A DNA stretch of 64,000 nt from Halalkalicoccus sp. NIPERK01 (GTDB lineage: Archaea; Halobacteriota; Halobacteria; Halobacteriales; Halalkalicoccaceae). The notes beneath the pieces were generated by a model, which made no database searches, was not told the DNA's origin, and was given only the letters and a program-made list of their open reading frames with translations. The stretch is taken from assembly GCF_030287405.1 (NCBI RefSeq), contig NZ_JASVVV010000007.1, forward strand, positions 1 through 64,000. Direction: 5' to 3'. The translations under genes were made by a program, and so were the position numbers. Each line of letters begins with the position of its first letter. The stretch's first letter is position 1. This document shows positions 1 to 9,089 of this stretch, piece after piece.

Positions 1-76
1 CGGGGACGGTCAGGTGGTCGCCGTCGAATTCGATGGCCTGACCCTCGTCGGGGACGTCGACTCGCTCGTAGCTCAT
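1..76 (-). CDS. icd: Probable isocitrate dehydrogenase, N-terminal 25 residues (partial)
   Basis: Only the first 25 codons lie in the window; the gene runs off the left edge. The start is the ATG at base 76 on the minus strand. The peptide begins MSYERVDVPDEG and continues with an acidic stretch ending in LTVP, which resembles the N terminus of haloarchaeal NADP-dependent isocitrate dehydrogenases as I remember them. The enzyme oxidatively decarboxylates isocitrate to 2-oxoglutarate in the TCA cycle. Its place beside a tricarboxylate island is suggestive, but with 25 residues the call is tentative. Confidence 0.5.
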   Translation of the reverse strand, partial: MSYERVDVPDEGQAIEFDGDHLTVP

Positions 77-260
77 AGCACTCCCACAGAGTCATCAGCG
101 TTATAAAAATCGTGTGATATCGCCAGCAGATACGAGAATACGGACGATCAATCCACTATTAATTTCAATAGATTAAATTCGGATCGGATCACCATGACAA
201 AGACGCGGAGGCGGCTACCGATCCGAGACCGCCATCGGTGGGAATCGATCGGCGCGTCGT

Positions 261-1238
261 TCAGGGGAGAACGGCGACGAACCGGTCGTCGATGGACTCG
301 TTCTCGAAGTAGTCGTGTGTACAGTCCACGAGGGTGTCGATGATGTTGCTCCTCGCTCGGATCGAGGACGCGGCGATATGGGGGGTGACGACGACGTTCT
401 CGAAGTCGTGGAGGGGCGAATCGGCTGATAGAGGCTCGTCCTCGAAGACGTCGAGGCCAGCCCCCGCAATGGTACCGTTCGCTAGCGCGTCGACGAGAGC
501 CTCTTGATCGACGATCGATCCCCGGGCGGTGTTGACGAGTACCGCCGAGGAGTTCATCCGCGATAGCACGGCCGAATCGATCATCCGGTGCGTTTCCGCC
601 GTGTGTTCGGCCGTGACCACGACGGCGTCCGAGGCGTCTAGCAGGGCCGGTAAGTCGACCAGCTCCGCGCCGGTGACGTCGGTGTCGATGTCGTGGACGT
701 ACGGATCGTAGGTCAACACGTCGACGTTGAACCCGGAGAGCAACCCGGCCAACCGACTTCCGACGTTTCCGAATCCGATGATCCCGACGGTCGTCCCCGT
801 CACCGGCCGTGCATTGGGGACTTCGTCCCGCCACAACCCGTTACGGAGCGCGTCCTGACCGACGACGATGTTCCGGTTGACGGCCAGCAATAGCGAGAGG
901 GCGTGCTCGGCGACGGAGAGGGCGTTCATCCCCGGCGTGTAGAGAACGGCCACCCCGTTGGCGGCCGCCGCCTCGAGGTCGATGCTGTCGAGCCCCGTAC
1001 CGATCTTCGAGACCAGTCGCAACGAATCAGTCGCCTCGAACACGTCGGCCGTAAGCGGCAGTCGCGAGGTCGTAAACAGGACCCGTTTCCCACGCAGTTT
1101 CTCGATGACGGCCGGTTCCGTCGGGGCGACACCCACGTCGAGGGCGAAGCGATCGCCGATTCGCTCGAGCAATCGATCGCGGGGTTTGACGTCCTGATCG
1201 ACGAGCCCGTAGACGGGCTCGGAGGGCCGCTCAGTCAT
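261..1238 (-). CDS. D-isomer-specific 2-hydroxyacid dehydrogenase
   Basis: A 325-residue cytosolic oxidoreductase of the SerA/PdxB/hydroxypyruvate reductase family, which interconverts a 2-oxoacid and a D-2-hydroxyacid. The nucleotide-binding motif GFGNVG is at residues 155-160, and an Asp at 178 at the end of the next strand suggests NAD(H). The catalytic triad is visible: Arg239 in NTARG, Glu268 in DVFEDEP and His287 in TPHIA. There is no C-terminal ACT domain, so it is not a full-length SerA. Its 5' end overlaps the 3' end of the Usp gene at 1231-1668 by 8 nt, so the two are probably co-transcribed. The substrate cannot be read from sequence; glyoxylate, hydroxypyruvate or another 2-oxoacid from the island are candidates. 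Confidence 0.9.
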   Translation of the reverse strand: MTERPSEPVYGLVDQDVKPRDRLLERIGDRFALDVGVAPTEPAVIEKLRGKRVLFTTSRLPLTADVFEATDSLRLVSKIGTGLDSIDLEAAAANGVAVLYTPGMNALSVAEHALSLLLAVNRNIVVGQDALRNGLWRDEVPNARPVTGTTVGIIGFGNVGSRLAGLLSGFNVDVLTYDPYVHDIDTDVTGAELVDLPALLDASDAVVVTAEHTAETHRMIDSAVLSRMNSSAVLVNTARGSIVDQEALVDALANGTIAGAGLDVFEDEPLSADSPLHDFENVVVTPHIAASSIRARSNIIDTLVDCTHDYFENESIDDRFVAVLP

Positions 1239-1668
1239 CGTCGCTCATCACCGTGAGGACGGGGACGTCAGCATCCAGCAGGACGGATTGAGTGACGCTA
1301 CCGAAGAGGGCCTTGCCGACTTTCGAGCGCTTTCGCCCGCCGATAGCGAGGTAGGAGGCGTCCTCGTTGGCAGCGTACTTCAGGACCGCTTCTGCGGGAT
1401 CACCGACGAGGCCGACGGCGGTATACCCGGTCTCGAGAGTCGCGCTGGCGACGTCATCGGCGATGTCCGTGGCCATCTCCCGGATCGTTTCAACGTCGAT
1501 CGGCTCTCCCGTCTCATCGAGGCTCGTCCGTTCGAGTTCGCGGAACCGCGACTGGTTCAACACGTGCACGACGTGTAACGGCTCACCCATCGCGTCCGCT
1601 AGCGTCCGTCCTTCGCTCACGACGGCGGATCCCGTCGCTTGGCTATCGACCGCGGCAATAACGACCAT
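1231..1668 (-). CDS. Universal stress protein (UspA family)
   Basis: A 145-residue single-domain Usp fold. The ATP-binding signature is present near the C terminus: GGRKRSKVGKALFGSVTQ, i.e. the G-x2-G-x9-G-S/T type. The ATG at 1668 is chosen because a TATA-like box at 1695-1704 is about 30 nt upstream, giving a leaderless transcript, and because the Usp fold begins at once with MVVIAAVDS. The open frame continues upstream without family similarity. The downstream dehydrogenase overlaps it by 8 nt. Haloarchaea often place Usp genes beside transporters; a second one sits beside the second TctABC set here (15216-15632). The role is probably nucleotide-dependent stress or transport modulation. 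Confidence 0.9.
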   Translation of the reverse strand: MVVIAAVDSQATGSAVVSEGRTLADAMGEPLHVVHVLNQSRFRELERTSLDETGEPIDVETIREMATDIADDVASATLETGYTAVGLVGDPAEAVLKYAANEDASYLAIGGRKRSKVGKALFGSVTQSVLLDADVPVLTVMSDDD

Positions 1669-1694
1669 GCTACCGGTATACAGAAACGAGGGAC

Positions 1695-1704
1695 ACTTAT
1701 AAGT
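1695..1704 (-). promoter_or_regulatory. TATA-like box for the Usp/2-hydroxyacid dehydrogenase genes
   Basis: The sequence ACTTATAAGT is centred about 31 nt upstream of the ATG at 1668, the spacing expected for a leaderless haloarchaeal promoter. It decides the Usp start. Confidence 0.6.
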
Positions 1705-1796
1705 CATCCTCATTCCGGCACTCGGGCCCGGCGGAACTACCGGTTGAAACCGGGCGCTTCGGTAACTTTTTGCAGAGGAGCGAAATAGGATCGGTA

Positions 1797-3239
1797 ATGC
1801 GATTGGATCGGTTCCGAGGGACGAGTATCGTGCCGTTTCTCCCTTCTGTGCGGGGTTTTGGACTGGTGCTTGCGCTGGTCGTGCTCGTCGTCGGCGTCCT
1901 CTCTCCACCCCCGGCAGGGATGACCCCCGAGATACAGTCGGTGCTAACGGTGTTCTTCTTCGCGCTCGTGCTGTGGCTCACGAAGGCGGTTCCCTACACC
2001 CTCTCGAGCGTTCTGAGCGTGGTGTTGTTGTTCACGCTGGGGCTCACGGAGACGTTCGAGGAAGCCGCCATCGGCTACGCGTCCACGCTCTTTTTCTTCC
2101 TGTTCGTCCTCTTGCTGTTGGGGAACGCGATCTCCGCGGTAGAGCTCGATGACCGCGTCGCAAAGGGGCTCCTGTCGTCACAGAGCACGCCCCGCCGAAC
2201 GATTCGATCGCTGGCCAGCAATCTGCTGATCCTGTCGTTTTTCATGCCGTCCGCCATGGCCCGGACGGTGACGTTCATCCCGGTCGTCCGCCGCCTGACG
2301 TCGGTCTACGGACTGGATCAGAACAGTAGCTTCACCCGCTCCTCGTTCATCCTCCTCGGTCACGTGAACCCGATCGCGTCGATGGCCCTGATGACGGGCG
2401 GTGGCATGGCGATCATCACCTCGGAGATCGTCAACTCCACGGTCAGGACCGTCACCTGGGTCGAGTGGGGGGTTCTGATGATCCCGCCCACGTTGGCCCT
2501 CTACGGGTTGGCAGCGACGAGCGCCGGCGTGATCTACGGCGTCGATGATACCGTTACCGTCGAAGAGAGCACCGACGAGGGGGAACTGGGAGCCGACGTC
2601 GACGAGGAGCCGTCGCCGCTGACGCGCGACCAGCGCATCGTCGCGGTCGTGATGCTCGGTGCGATCCTCGGGTGGATTGTCGGGTCGTTCGTCGGGCTCC
2701 CGACGATCGTTCCGGCGATCGGTGCCGGAGTGGTACTGGCGATGCCCGGGATCGACATCATCACGACCGAGGACATCCGGGACGTGAGTTGGGGCGTTCT
2801 CTTCCTCATCGGGGCGATGTTCTCCATCCTCAACGTGATGGAGACGTCCGGAACGCTCGGGTACGTGGTCGACGGCATCACGCAGTACGTGGCGTTCTCG
2901 TCGCTGCCGACGTGGCAGGCAGTGACGACCCTCTTGGTGTTGGCCGTCTGCATTCGAGTGTTCTTCTCGACCGCCTCCGCCGCGATCGTGATCGTCCTCC
3001 CGATCATCCTCGAATTCGGCGAGATCAGCGGTGCGAACCCGTTGTACCTCGCGCTATCGGTACTGATCCTCATCGGGTCGACGACCTTCCTCCCGTTCAA
3101 CACGTCCGCAGTCCTCATCTCGTTCGATCGGGGCCCGCTCACCAACCGCGAGGTGCTCGGCTTCGGCTTCGTCACGATGTGCCTCGCGGCAGTCATCATC
3201 GCGCTGTCGTGGTTCCTCTACTGGCCTCTCGTCACCTGA
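1797..3239 (+). CDS. DASS/SLC13-family anion permease
   Basis: A 480-residue polytopic membrane protein with about 11-12 hydrophobic segments. It is typical in length for the divalent anion:Na+ symporter family, which carries di- and tricarboxylates or sulfate. An amphipathic N terminus is followed by paired hydrophobic hairpins. The two halves carry re-entrant-loop-like motifs, PSAMARTV near residue 150 and LPFNTSAV near residue 440, in the positions of the SNT substrate/Na+ loops of VcINDY; both are diverged. A charged hydrophilic loop at about 250-280 separates the halves. The ATG at 1797 is preferred over an upstream TTG. It diverges from the Usp gene and faces TctA convergently. A carboxylate substrate would fit the island. 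Confidence 0.85.
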   Translation: MRLDRFRGTSIVPFLPSVRGFGLVLALVVLVVGVLSPPPAGMTPEIQSVLTVFFFALVLWLTKAVPYTLSSVLSVVLLFTLGLTETFEEAAIGYASTLFFFLFVLLLLGNAISAVELDDRVAKGLLSSQSTPRRTIRSLASNLLILSFFMPSAMARTVTFIPVVRRLTSVYGLDQNSSFTRSSFILLGHVNPIASMALMTGGGMAIITSEIVNSTVRTVTWVEWGVLMIPPTLALYGLAATSAGVIYGVDDTVTVEESTDEGELGADVDEEPSPLTRDQRIVAVVMLGAILGWIVGSFVGLPTIVPAIGAGVVLAMPGIDIITTEDIRDVSWGVLFLIGAMFSILNVMETSGTLGYVVDGITQYVAFSSLPTWQAVTTLLVLAVCIRVFFSTASAAIVIVLPIILEFGEISGANPLYLALSVLILIGSTTFLPFNTSAVLISFDRGPLTNREVLGFGFVTMCLAAVIIALSWFLYWPLVT

Positions 3240-3301
3240 GTACCGCCACCGAAACGGTCGCACAGAGCCGAGAAACGGAGGCCGCGGAACCTCGATAGAT
3301 C

Positions 3302-4828
3302 TCAGGACAACGCTCGCTCGAGCCGCGGTTTGACGAACGGGCCGACGAGTATCAGGATCGTCACCACCAAGAGGGCGAACGCGATGGGCTGTTGCCCCGG
3401 GCTAACGAACACGGAGTAGTCGCCGCCGGAGATCTGCAGCGACCGAAGGAGGTTCTCCTCGGCGATCGGCCCCAGAACGACGCCGAGGACGAACGCGATC
3501 ACCGAATAGTTGTATTTGACCATCAGATAGCCGATGAGACCGAGGAGGATCACCGTCAGGATGTCCATCCAGTTGTTGTTGAGGGTGAACCCGCCGACCA
3601 TGGACAGGACGACGACGATCGGGATGATCACGTGGGTATCGATCTGCGTCAGCCGGCCCATTCGCGTGACGAACACGACGCCCGCGAACAGAATGAAGAA
3701 GTTCCCGATGAGCAGCGCGATGAGGAACGTGTACGTCAGGTGGAGATCGGTCTCGAACAACTGCGGTCCCGGACGAAGCCCGTGCATCAACAGCCCGCCG
3801 AGCAACACGGCGGTCGATCCGCTGCCGGGGATTCCGAAGGCGATCGTCGGGATGAGCGACCCGCCGATCGTGCCGTTGTTGGACGCCTCCGCCGCGATCA
3901 CGCCCAACGGTTCGCCCTTGCCGAACCGTTCGGGGGTGACCGAACTCCGCATCGCCTCGCCGTACGCGATGAAGTTCGAGACGGTCGCACCGGCGCCCGG
4001 GATCGCCCCGATGAGCATCCCGATGTAGCCCGATTTCACGAGGGTCAGCGGGTGCTGGAACGTCTCTCGGACACCCGCGAGCCGATTACCGGTCATCTCG
4101 ATCGCGGAGTCGGCGATACCGCCCTCCTGACCGGCGAGCTTGATCATCTCGGCGATCGCGAACATCCCGATCAACGCGGCGATGAAGTCGACGCCGTTTC
4201 GAAGGCCGATCTGGCCGAAGGTGTATCGGAGTTCCGGCGAGTTCGGTGCGATACCGATCGCAGTTATCATCAGGCCGAAGCCGCCGGAGACGATCGCCTT
4301 GACGACGGAGCCACGGGCGACGATGGCGATCATCGCCAACCCGAGGACCGCCATCATGAAGTTCTCCGGAGAGCCGAACAGGAGGACGACCTCGATGAGC
4401 AACGGCGAGATGAGGAGGAGGGTCAGGACCGAGAGGAAGCCCGCCACGGACGACGCCGTCGCGGACATCGACAACGCATCGACGGCTCGCCCTTGTTGCG
4501 ACATCGGATACCCGTCGAACGTCGTCGCGGCGGCGGCACCGGTGCCGGGGACGTTGACGAGGATCGCCGCGATGCTCCCGCCGTACATCGCGCCGCTGTA
4601 CATGCTCACCAGGAGGATGATCGCGTTGACGGGCGAGAGCGGGAGGGTGAGCGGCAGGATGATGGCCATGCTCAACGAGGAGCCGACGCCGGGGAGCGCG
4701 CCGCCGATCATGCCGAGGACGAGCCCGACGACGATCCACAGGAGGGTTTGCCCGGTGAAGACGAGGCCGATCGCTTCGGTCAGCGCCCCGATCGTTCCGG
4801 CCTGTGCAACGAGGCCGAGTCCGCTCAT
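3302..4828 (-). CDS. tctA: Tripartite tricarboxylate transporter, large permease subunit TctA (copy 1)
   Basis: A 508-residue membrane protein with about 12 transmembrane segments, the full length of the TctA family. It carries both family signature regions: GALPGVGSS near residue 45 with GYPMSQQGRA near 110, and GAIPGAGATVSN near 275 followed by ERFGKGEPLGVIAAEASNN. Together with TctB and the periplasmic-type binding protein TctC it forms a secondary, ion-driven high-affinity carboxylate importer. Its ATG overlaps the stop of tctB by 4 nt (4825-4828), so translation is coupled. Order and orientation (C, B, A on the minus strand) match the second set at 15864-19179. Confidence 0.95.
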   Translation of the reverse strand: MSGLGLVAQAGTIGALTEAIGLVFTGQTLLWIVVGLVLGMIGGALPGVGSSLSMAIILPLTLPLSPVNAIILLVSMYSGAMYGGSIAAILVNVPGTGAAAATTFDGYPMSQQGRAVDALSMSATASSVAGFLSVLTLLLISPLLIEVVLLFGSPENFMMAVLGLAMIAIVARGSVVKAIVSGGFGLMITAIGIAPNSPELRYTFGQIGLRNGVDFIAALIGMFAIAEMIKLAGQEGGIADSAIEMTGNRLAGVRETFQHPLTLVKSGYIGMLIGAIPGAGATVSNFIAYGEAMRSSVTPERFGKGEPLGVIAAEASNNGTIGGSLIPTIAFGIPGSGSTAVLLGGLLMHGLRPGPQLFETDLHLTYTFLIALLIGNFFILFAGVVFVTRMGRLTQIDTHVIIPIVVVLSMVGGFTLNNNWMDILTVILLGLIGYLMVKYNYSVIAFVLGVVLGPIAEENLLRSLQISGGDYSVFVSPGQQPIAFALLVVTILILVGPFVKPRLERALS

Positions 4829-5448
4829 GCGAGGATCCCCACGAGCGGGAGACCGGAGACGTTCAACACCCCGGTGGGGAACAGGATCTCACCCCGATCG
4901 AGGGGGACGCCGAGCAGTCCCATGAACACGTCGCCGATGGCGACCGCGAGAACGGTGAGCGCGATGGTCATCTTCCACGAGAGCTTGAACCAACGGGCGT
5001 ACGCGAACACGAAGATCGGTGTCGCGAGGTAGATGCCGATGGCGAATCCGAGCACCCCGTATCCGACGATCGCGATCGCGGTGAACAGCGAGTCGGGAAT
5101 CGGACGACCGACGACGGACAGGTCGGTCGCTTCCGAGGCGGGAGCGGTCTGCTCCGACGTGGACTGATCGAGGTTCTGTTCTAGCTCCTCATCGGTCTCG
5201 AACACCTCCGGTTGTTCGGTGAGAACGGCCGCGACCCGATCCGGGAGGTAGTTTCGAGACAGCAGGAGCGCCGAGCCGACTAAGACGGTCCCAGCCGTGA
5301 GCCGGGGGAATCGGGCGGCACTGGCGCTCTGAAAGCCGAAGGTCCCCCAGAGCATGTACGCCGAACTCACGAACATGATCAGGAGAAGGATCGTCTCCAG
5401 ATGGACGAACCTCTCCGAGAACCGTTTGTACTGGTCTTCAAACGTCAT
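4825..5448 (-). CDS. tctB: Tripartite tricarboxylate transporter, small membrane subunit TctB (copy 1)
   Basis: A 207-residue protein with four hydrophobic segments and a charged hydrophilic stretch (about residues 75-115, rich in Glu, Gln, Ser and Thr), the layout of the poorly conserved TctB family. Membrane segments are visible at about 18-35, 50-65, 118-140 and 155-195. It sits between tctC (87 nt upstream) and tctA (4-nt overlap). Identification rests mainly on this context and topology, because TctB sequences diverge strongly. Confidence 0.9.
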   Translation of the reverse strand: MTFEDQYKRFSERFVHLETILLLIMFVSSAYMLWGTFGFQSASAARFPRLTAGTVLVGSALLLSRNYLPDRVAAVLTEQPEVFETDEELEQNLDQSTSEQTAPASEATDLSVVGRPIPDSLFTAIAIVGYGVLGFAIGIYLATPIFVFAYARWFKLSWKMTIALTVLAVAIGDVFMGLLGVPLDRGEILFPTGVLNVSGLPLVGILA

Positions 5449-5535
5449 TGTGGAAGTCGGTGGTGTATGTAAACGACATGTATTGGTGGTGATTCATGGT
5501 CGTATCACGGCCCTCTAGTAGGGAAGTCGAGCGGC

Positions 5536-6588
5536 TCAGTTGGCTTCCCTGACTTCGTCGAGATCGACCTGATCGGGGATGTTCTCGAAGGCGTCGCTGA
5601 CGGCGGTTTCGGCGACATCCGGTCCGCCGTACTCGAGCACGTTGCCCGTATCCTCGGCCCACTGCTGAAGCTCCTCGTCTTCGAGGCTCGCTTCGAGCGC
5701 CTCGGTGAGCGTTTGAATGTGATCGTCGGACGTTTCCGGTGGCACGTACATACATCGGCGAAGCTGACCGAGGTAATCGATGTTCGGATACCCCACATCG
5801 GTGACCGCCGGCAGGTCGGGGAAGACGCCGGACCCCTCGCTAGAGAGGGAGACGACGGTGTCGACCCTCCCGTCCTCGGCAGCACCCTGCGCGGCCGTAT
5901 CGGTGCTGATGGCGACGGGCACCTCGCCGGAGACGGTCGCCTGGACTGCGGGACCGGACCCGTCGTACCCGACGTAACGCTGCCAGGCGAGGTCGTACTC
6001 CTGGTTGTCCCGCATCAACAGCGCCAGAACGTGATCGACCCCGCCCTTTTGCTTGCCGGAGAACGTCTCTAGCTCCCCGGACTGGTACCGACTCACCAGG
6101 TCCTCGAACCCTTCGATCTCGTGTTCGGGGTTGGCGACGATGACGAACGGGGTTCGAGCGTACGCGCCGACGCCTTTGAGCTCCTGCATCTCGAAATCCG
6201 GCGGGTTGACCATCGCGGATACCGGGGTGGACGGCGGGTTGAACCCACCGAACGTGTAGCCATCGGGTTCGGCGTGATACAACTCGCCCGTTCCGCGGAG
6301 GGAAGCAGAACCCGGGATGTTCTCGATCGCGATGTTGGTGCCGAGTTCCTCGCCCATGACGGGGATCATCTGTCGGGCGAACGTATCGGTTCCGCCCCCC
6401 TCTGAAAAGGGAATGATGTACCGCAGGTCGTTGTTGGGATATCCGTCTCCGCCGTCCCCACCACCGCTACTACCCCCTGTTAGGGTCTCGGTACAACCCG
6501 CCAATCCCGTCACCAATGCCGACGCGATACCGGCGTTCTTCAAGACCCGTCGTCGATTAGTGCGATGGCCCGTGGTTTCGTCCCTCAT
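5536..6588 (-). CDS. tctC: Tripartite tricarboxylate transporter substrate-binding lipoprotein TctC (copy 1)
   Basis: A 350-residue extracellular binding protein of the Bug/TctC family. The N terminus has a twin-arginine motif (NRRRVLKNAG, residues 11-20) and a lipobox LAGC with Cys32, then a Gly/Ser linker, so it is a Tat-exported membrane-anchored lipoprotein. The family signature around the first ligand-binding loop is present (IIPFSEGGGTDTFARQ), followed later by EPDGYTFGGFN. The ATG at 6588 is chosen over one five codons upstream because a TATA-like box at 6612-6620 is 28 nt away. Ligands of Bug proteins range from citrate and tricarballylate to nicotinate and amino acids, so the ligand cannot be assigned. 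Confidence 0.92.
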   Translation of the reverse strand: MRDETTGHRTNRRRVLKNAGIASALVTGLAGCTETLTGGSSGGGDGGDGYPNNDLRYIIPFSEGGGTDTFARQMIPVMGEELGTNIAIENIPGSASLRGTGELYHAEPDGYTFGGFNPPSTPVSAMVNPPDFEMQELKGVGAYARTPFVIVANPEHEIEGFEDLVSRYQSGELETFSGKQKGGVDHVLALLMRDNQEYDLAWQRYVGYDGSGPAVQATVSGEVPVAISTDTAAQGAAEDGRVDTVVSLSSEGSGVFPDLPAVTDVGYPNIDYLGQLRRCMYVPPETSDDHIQTLTEALEASLEDEELQQWAEDTGNVLEYGGPDVAETAVSDAFENIPDQVDLDEVREAN

Positions 6589-6590
6589 GC

Positions 6591-6603
6591 GTGTGGGACA
6601 CAC
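6591..6603. promoter_or_regulatory. Short inverted repeat between TATA box and start of tctC copy 1
   Basis: GTGTG-GGA-CACAC is a perfect 5-bp inverted repeat lying between the TATA box (6612-6620) and the ATG at 6588. A repressor bound here would block initiation. It is short enough to arise by chance. Confidence 0.3.
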
Positions 6604-6611
6604 TAGTATAA

Positions 6612-6620
6612 CTAAATAAA
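6612..6620 (-). promoter_or_regulatory. TATA-like box of tctC copy 1
   Basis: On the minus strand the sequence reads TTTATTTAG, centred 28 nt from the ATG at 6588. This supports a leaderless start and the shorter N terminus. Confidence 0.6.
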
Positions 6621-6695
6621 GGTTTTGATTGCGTCTTGGTATGCTATAAACAGCGTCCTCGCGGCCTCTCCAGCGATATACAGCAGAGAGTCACA

Positions 6696-7673
6696 TTAGA
6701 AAAACGTGAAATCGCTCCCCTCCAGAACGACCTCGCCGTCGAGTTCGAGCGTGGGTTCGGCCATCATCGCGTCGAAGTGGACCGGGGCGCGCGTCGTTCC
6801 GCCGAGGTTGCTGCTCGTGCCGATACCGAAATGCACGTTGCCGTACCGACCGTGGTCGTTCGAGAACCAGCCGTTGAACTCCGGACACTCGGGGTTCATC
6901 CCCACGGCGAGTTGGGCGATGTTGTAGACGGCCGGGTCGTCGTGTTCCTCCCAGACGCGCCGGATCGTCTCGGCTTCCTTCCCGCCCTCGACGGCGGTGA
7001 CCGCGCCGTCTTCGATCTCCATGCGAACCTCGTCTTCGAGGACGCCGATGTCGAGGTTCGGGATCGCCCCGTCGAAGACCACCGTGCCGTCGGTGCCCCC
7101 CTCGACCGGCGCGATGTTCGCCTCGATGTGTACCAGGGCGGTGAACTCGCCGGCCCTGTCGGCGATACCGGGGTGGGCGTTGCCATCGCGGCCCTCGAGA
7201 TCGACCGTGACGTCGGTCCCCTGCGGCGAGGTGACGCGCGCCTCGCTGGCCTCGGAGAACTTCTGGGCCATCTCCTCGCAGTGCGGACGCATCCCCTCGT
7301 AGTCGGCGTACAACCCGCCGCGAACGAGCTGTTCGTCGGTGAACTTGACCATGCTGATCAGTCGGGCACCGTTCTCCTTCGCTTCGGCGGCCGCCGCCGA
7401 GTGCGTGATCGACCGGTGGACGGGCGTGATGATGACGTCCGCCTCCAGCATCGCCGCCGCGACGACGTCCTCGGGTTCGTTCCCGTCGTATTCCCGCGGA
7501 TCCATGAGCGTCATCGTGACGTTCGCGTCGCGTTCCTTCGCGGCAGCGGCGACTCTCTCCGCGACGTCGGCGACCTGCCAGTCGGAGACCACGAGGACGT
7601 CTTCACCGGGCTCAATGGCAGCACAGGTCTCGACGACGATACTCGCACCCTTCATCTCCTGAACGGAGTCCAT
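6696..7673 (-). CDS. M29-family/NicX-like metalloenzyme (copy 1)
   Basis: A 325-residue protein of the aminopeptidase T (M29) / 2,5-dihydroxypyridine dioxygenase (NicX) superfamily, usually annotated leucyl aminopeptidase. The C-terminal metal motif is visible: His281 in NVHFGIG, then His299 and Asp301 in VHFDAMM, followed by PTLELDG. Compared with copy 2 (12920-13906) at identical numbering, the acidic residues 254 and 272 are replaced by Gln and Asn, leaving only a His-His-Asp set as in mononuclear NicX. That makes a peptidase role doubtful. A TATA-like box at 7695-7704 is 27 nt from the ATG. The next gene upstream is PrpF copy 1; the PrpF-M29 pairing recurs at 11713-13906. Reaction unknown. 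Confidence 0.8.
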   Translation of the reverse strand: MDSVQEMKGASIVVETCAAIEPGEDVLVVSDWQVADVAERVAAAAKERDANVTMTLMDPREYDGNEPEDVVAAAMLEADVIITPVHRSITHSAAAAEAKENGARLISMVKFTDEQLVRGGLYADYEGMRPHCEEMAQKFSEASEARVTSPQGTDVTVDLEGRDGNAHPGIADRAGEFTALVHIEANIAPVEGGTDGTVVFDGAIPNLDIGVLEDEVRMEIEDGAVTAVEGGKEAETIRRVWEEHDDPAVYNIAQLAVGMNPECPEFNGWFSNDHGRYGNVHFGIGTSSNLGGTTRAPVHFDAMMAEPTLELDGEVVLEGSDFTFF

Positions 7674-7829
7674 GTCCCGACATCACACAGGCGGCTACTA
7701 ATACGTTCCTGAAACGGCCCGTCGATCGATCCAACGATCGGCGAGATCCGGGCAGTGAGGCCCCGGAATTCGTCGATCACGGGATCCGACCGTCGTCGAC
7801 GCGCTTCGTCCGTTTCGGGCGGACGGCCG

Positions 7830-8984
7830 CTAGATCCGATCGGGATCCCGGACGAAGGCCGTTCCCGCCATCAGGAGGCGGGCCGTTCGGTCGATCGAGA
7901 CGCTCCGAACCGACGGTCCCGTGGAACGGGCATCGACACCGATCCGGATCGTTCCCTTCGGGTGGCCGATCCGTACCGCATCCCCGGTCCCGCGGGCGAC
8001 GTCGGCCGGAATCGTTCCCGGGAGCCGCGTCGCCGCCGCGAGACACATCGCCCCGGTCGTCGCGTAAGCGTGATGTGGGCGGCCGGTGGACACCATCCTG
8101 GCAGTGATATCGATCTCCGCGGCGTCGACGCGACCCTCGATCGACGTCGCGTACCCCCGAGGCGGGGAGACGAGGGCGACGAACGGCATCGTCGGCCGCT
8201 CGATCGAGGCCCGCTCGGGGTCGTCGACGAGCCCGAGTTCGACGCACGCCGCCGCCCGGATCCGTTCGAGACGATCGAGAAGTCCCGCATCCGCCTCGAT
8301 GGCCGCCGGCAGTTCGGTCCCGTCGAGGCCCAGGGCGCCCGCACGGAGGAAGACCGTCACGTTCGTCGCATCGACGATGGAGACCGTGTACGACTCGCCG
8401 TCGACCACGAGTTCGTCGGTCGGCTCCCCGGTCGGAAGTGCCGCGCCGAGCATGCCGCCACAGGGGTCCAGATACCGAGTCGGGATCCGTGCGCCGGAGC
8501 CGGGAACGCCGTCGATCCGGCGGGTCCCGTACGGGGTGGGCTCGCCCTCGGCGACCGGTACGTCCTGCTCGAGGAGCGAATCCGTGTTCTCGCTGTAGAT
8601 GCGAACCGTCGTCGTGGGCTCGGTCGGTTCGACGAGGCCGTCGAGGAGCCCGTAGACGCCGACCGCGCTCGCGAGATTGCCACAGTTCCCGTCCCAGTCG
8701 ACCGTCGCCTCGTCGATACCGACCTGTGCGTACCGGTAGGCGAGGTCGACGTCCGAACGGTCGCCCTCGTCGACGAGCATCAGTTTGCTCGTGTGGGTGT
8801 GCGAGCCGCCCAGACCGTCGACCTGTAACGGGTCCGGCGACCCGAACAGTTCGAGCACGACCTCGTCCCGTTTCGTCGGATCCGCCGGAAACGCCGCCGG
8901 GTCCGCGAAGAACCCCTTGCTGGTGCCGCCACGGATGAGACGGCCCTCGATACCCCGTTGTAGCGTCGATTCCGGGTTCGGCAT
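7830..8984 (-). CDS. prpF: PrpF-family C=C isomerase (copy 1)
   Basis: A 384-residue member of the PrpF / methylitaconate delta-isomerase / 4-oxalomesaconate tautomerase family, with the two-fold diaminopimelate-epimerase-like fold. Family landmarks are RGGTSKGFF (residues 18-26), Lys67 in TSKLMLV and Cys101 in GNCGN. The Lys-Cys spacing of 34 residues equals that of Lys73 and Cys107 in Shewanella PrpF. A second conserved region, AMCLAAATRLPGTIP, is near residue 315. These enzymes shift a double bond in unsaturated polycarboxylates such as 2-methylaconitate, 3-methylitaconate or 4-oxalomesaconate. The ATG at 8984 is preferred because a TATA-like box (9007-9014) is 26 nt upstream; an ATG four codons earlier is possible. 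Confidence 0.92.
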   Translation of the reverse strand: MPNPESTLQRGIEGRLIRGGTSKGFFADPAAFPADPTKRDEVVLELFGSPDPLQVDGLGGSHTHTSKLMLVDEGDRSDVDLAYRYAQVGIDEATVDWDGNCGNLASAVGVYGLLDGLVEPTEPTTTVRIYSENTDSLLEQDVPVAEGEPTPYGTRRIDGVPGSGARIPTRYLDPCGGMLGAALPTGEPTDELVVDGESYTVSIVDATNVTVFLRAGALGLDGTELPAAIEADAGLLDRLERIRAAACVELGLVDDPERASIERPTMPFVALVSPPRGYATSIEGRVDAAEIDITARMVSTGRPHHAYATTGAMCLAAATRLPGTIPADVARGTGDAVRIGHPKGTIRIGVDARSTGPSVRSVSIDRTARLLMAGTAFVRDPDRI

Positions 8985-9006
8985 ACGTCGGGTCATACGG
9001 AGGGCT

Positions 9007-9014
9007 GTATTAGG
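9007..9014 (-). promoter_or_regulatory. TATA-like box of PrpF copy 1
   Basis: The box is centred 26 nt upstream of the ATG at 8984 and would lie only 14 nt from the alternative ATG at 8996, so it favours the MPNPE start. Confidence 0.5.
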
Positions 9015-9089
9015 TGTTCGTGATCGACACTCACCTCGGTTCGAACCAGCCTGATAGCGACCGATCGCCACGAACACGAATGTCCGGTG

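Noticed and set aside
3392-5032. A 546-codon plus-strand frame opposite tctA-tctB
   Set aside because: It is an antisense shadow, rich in Arg, His and Asp, of two clear membrane-protein genes.
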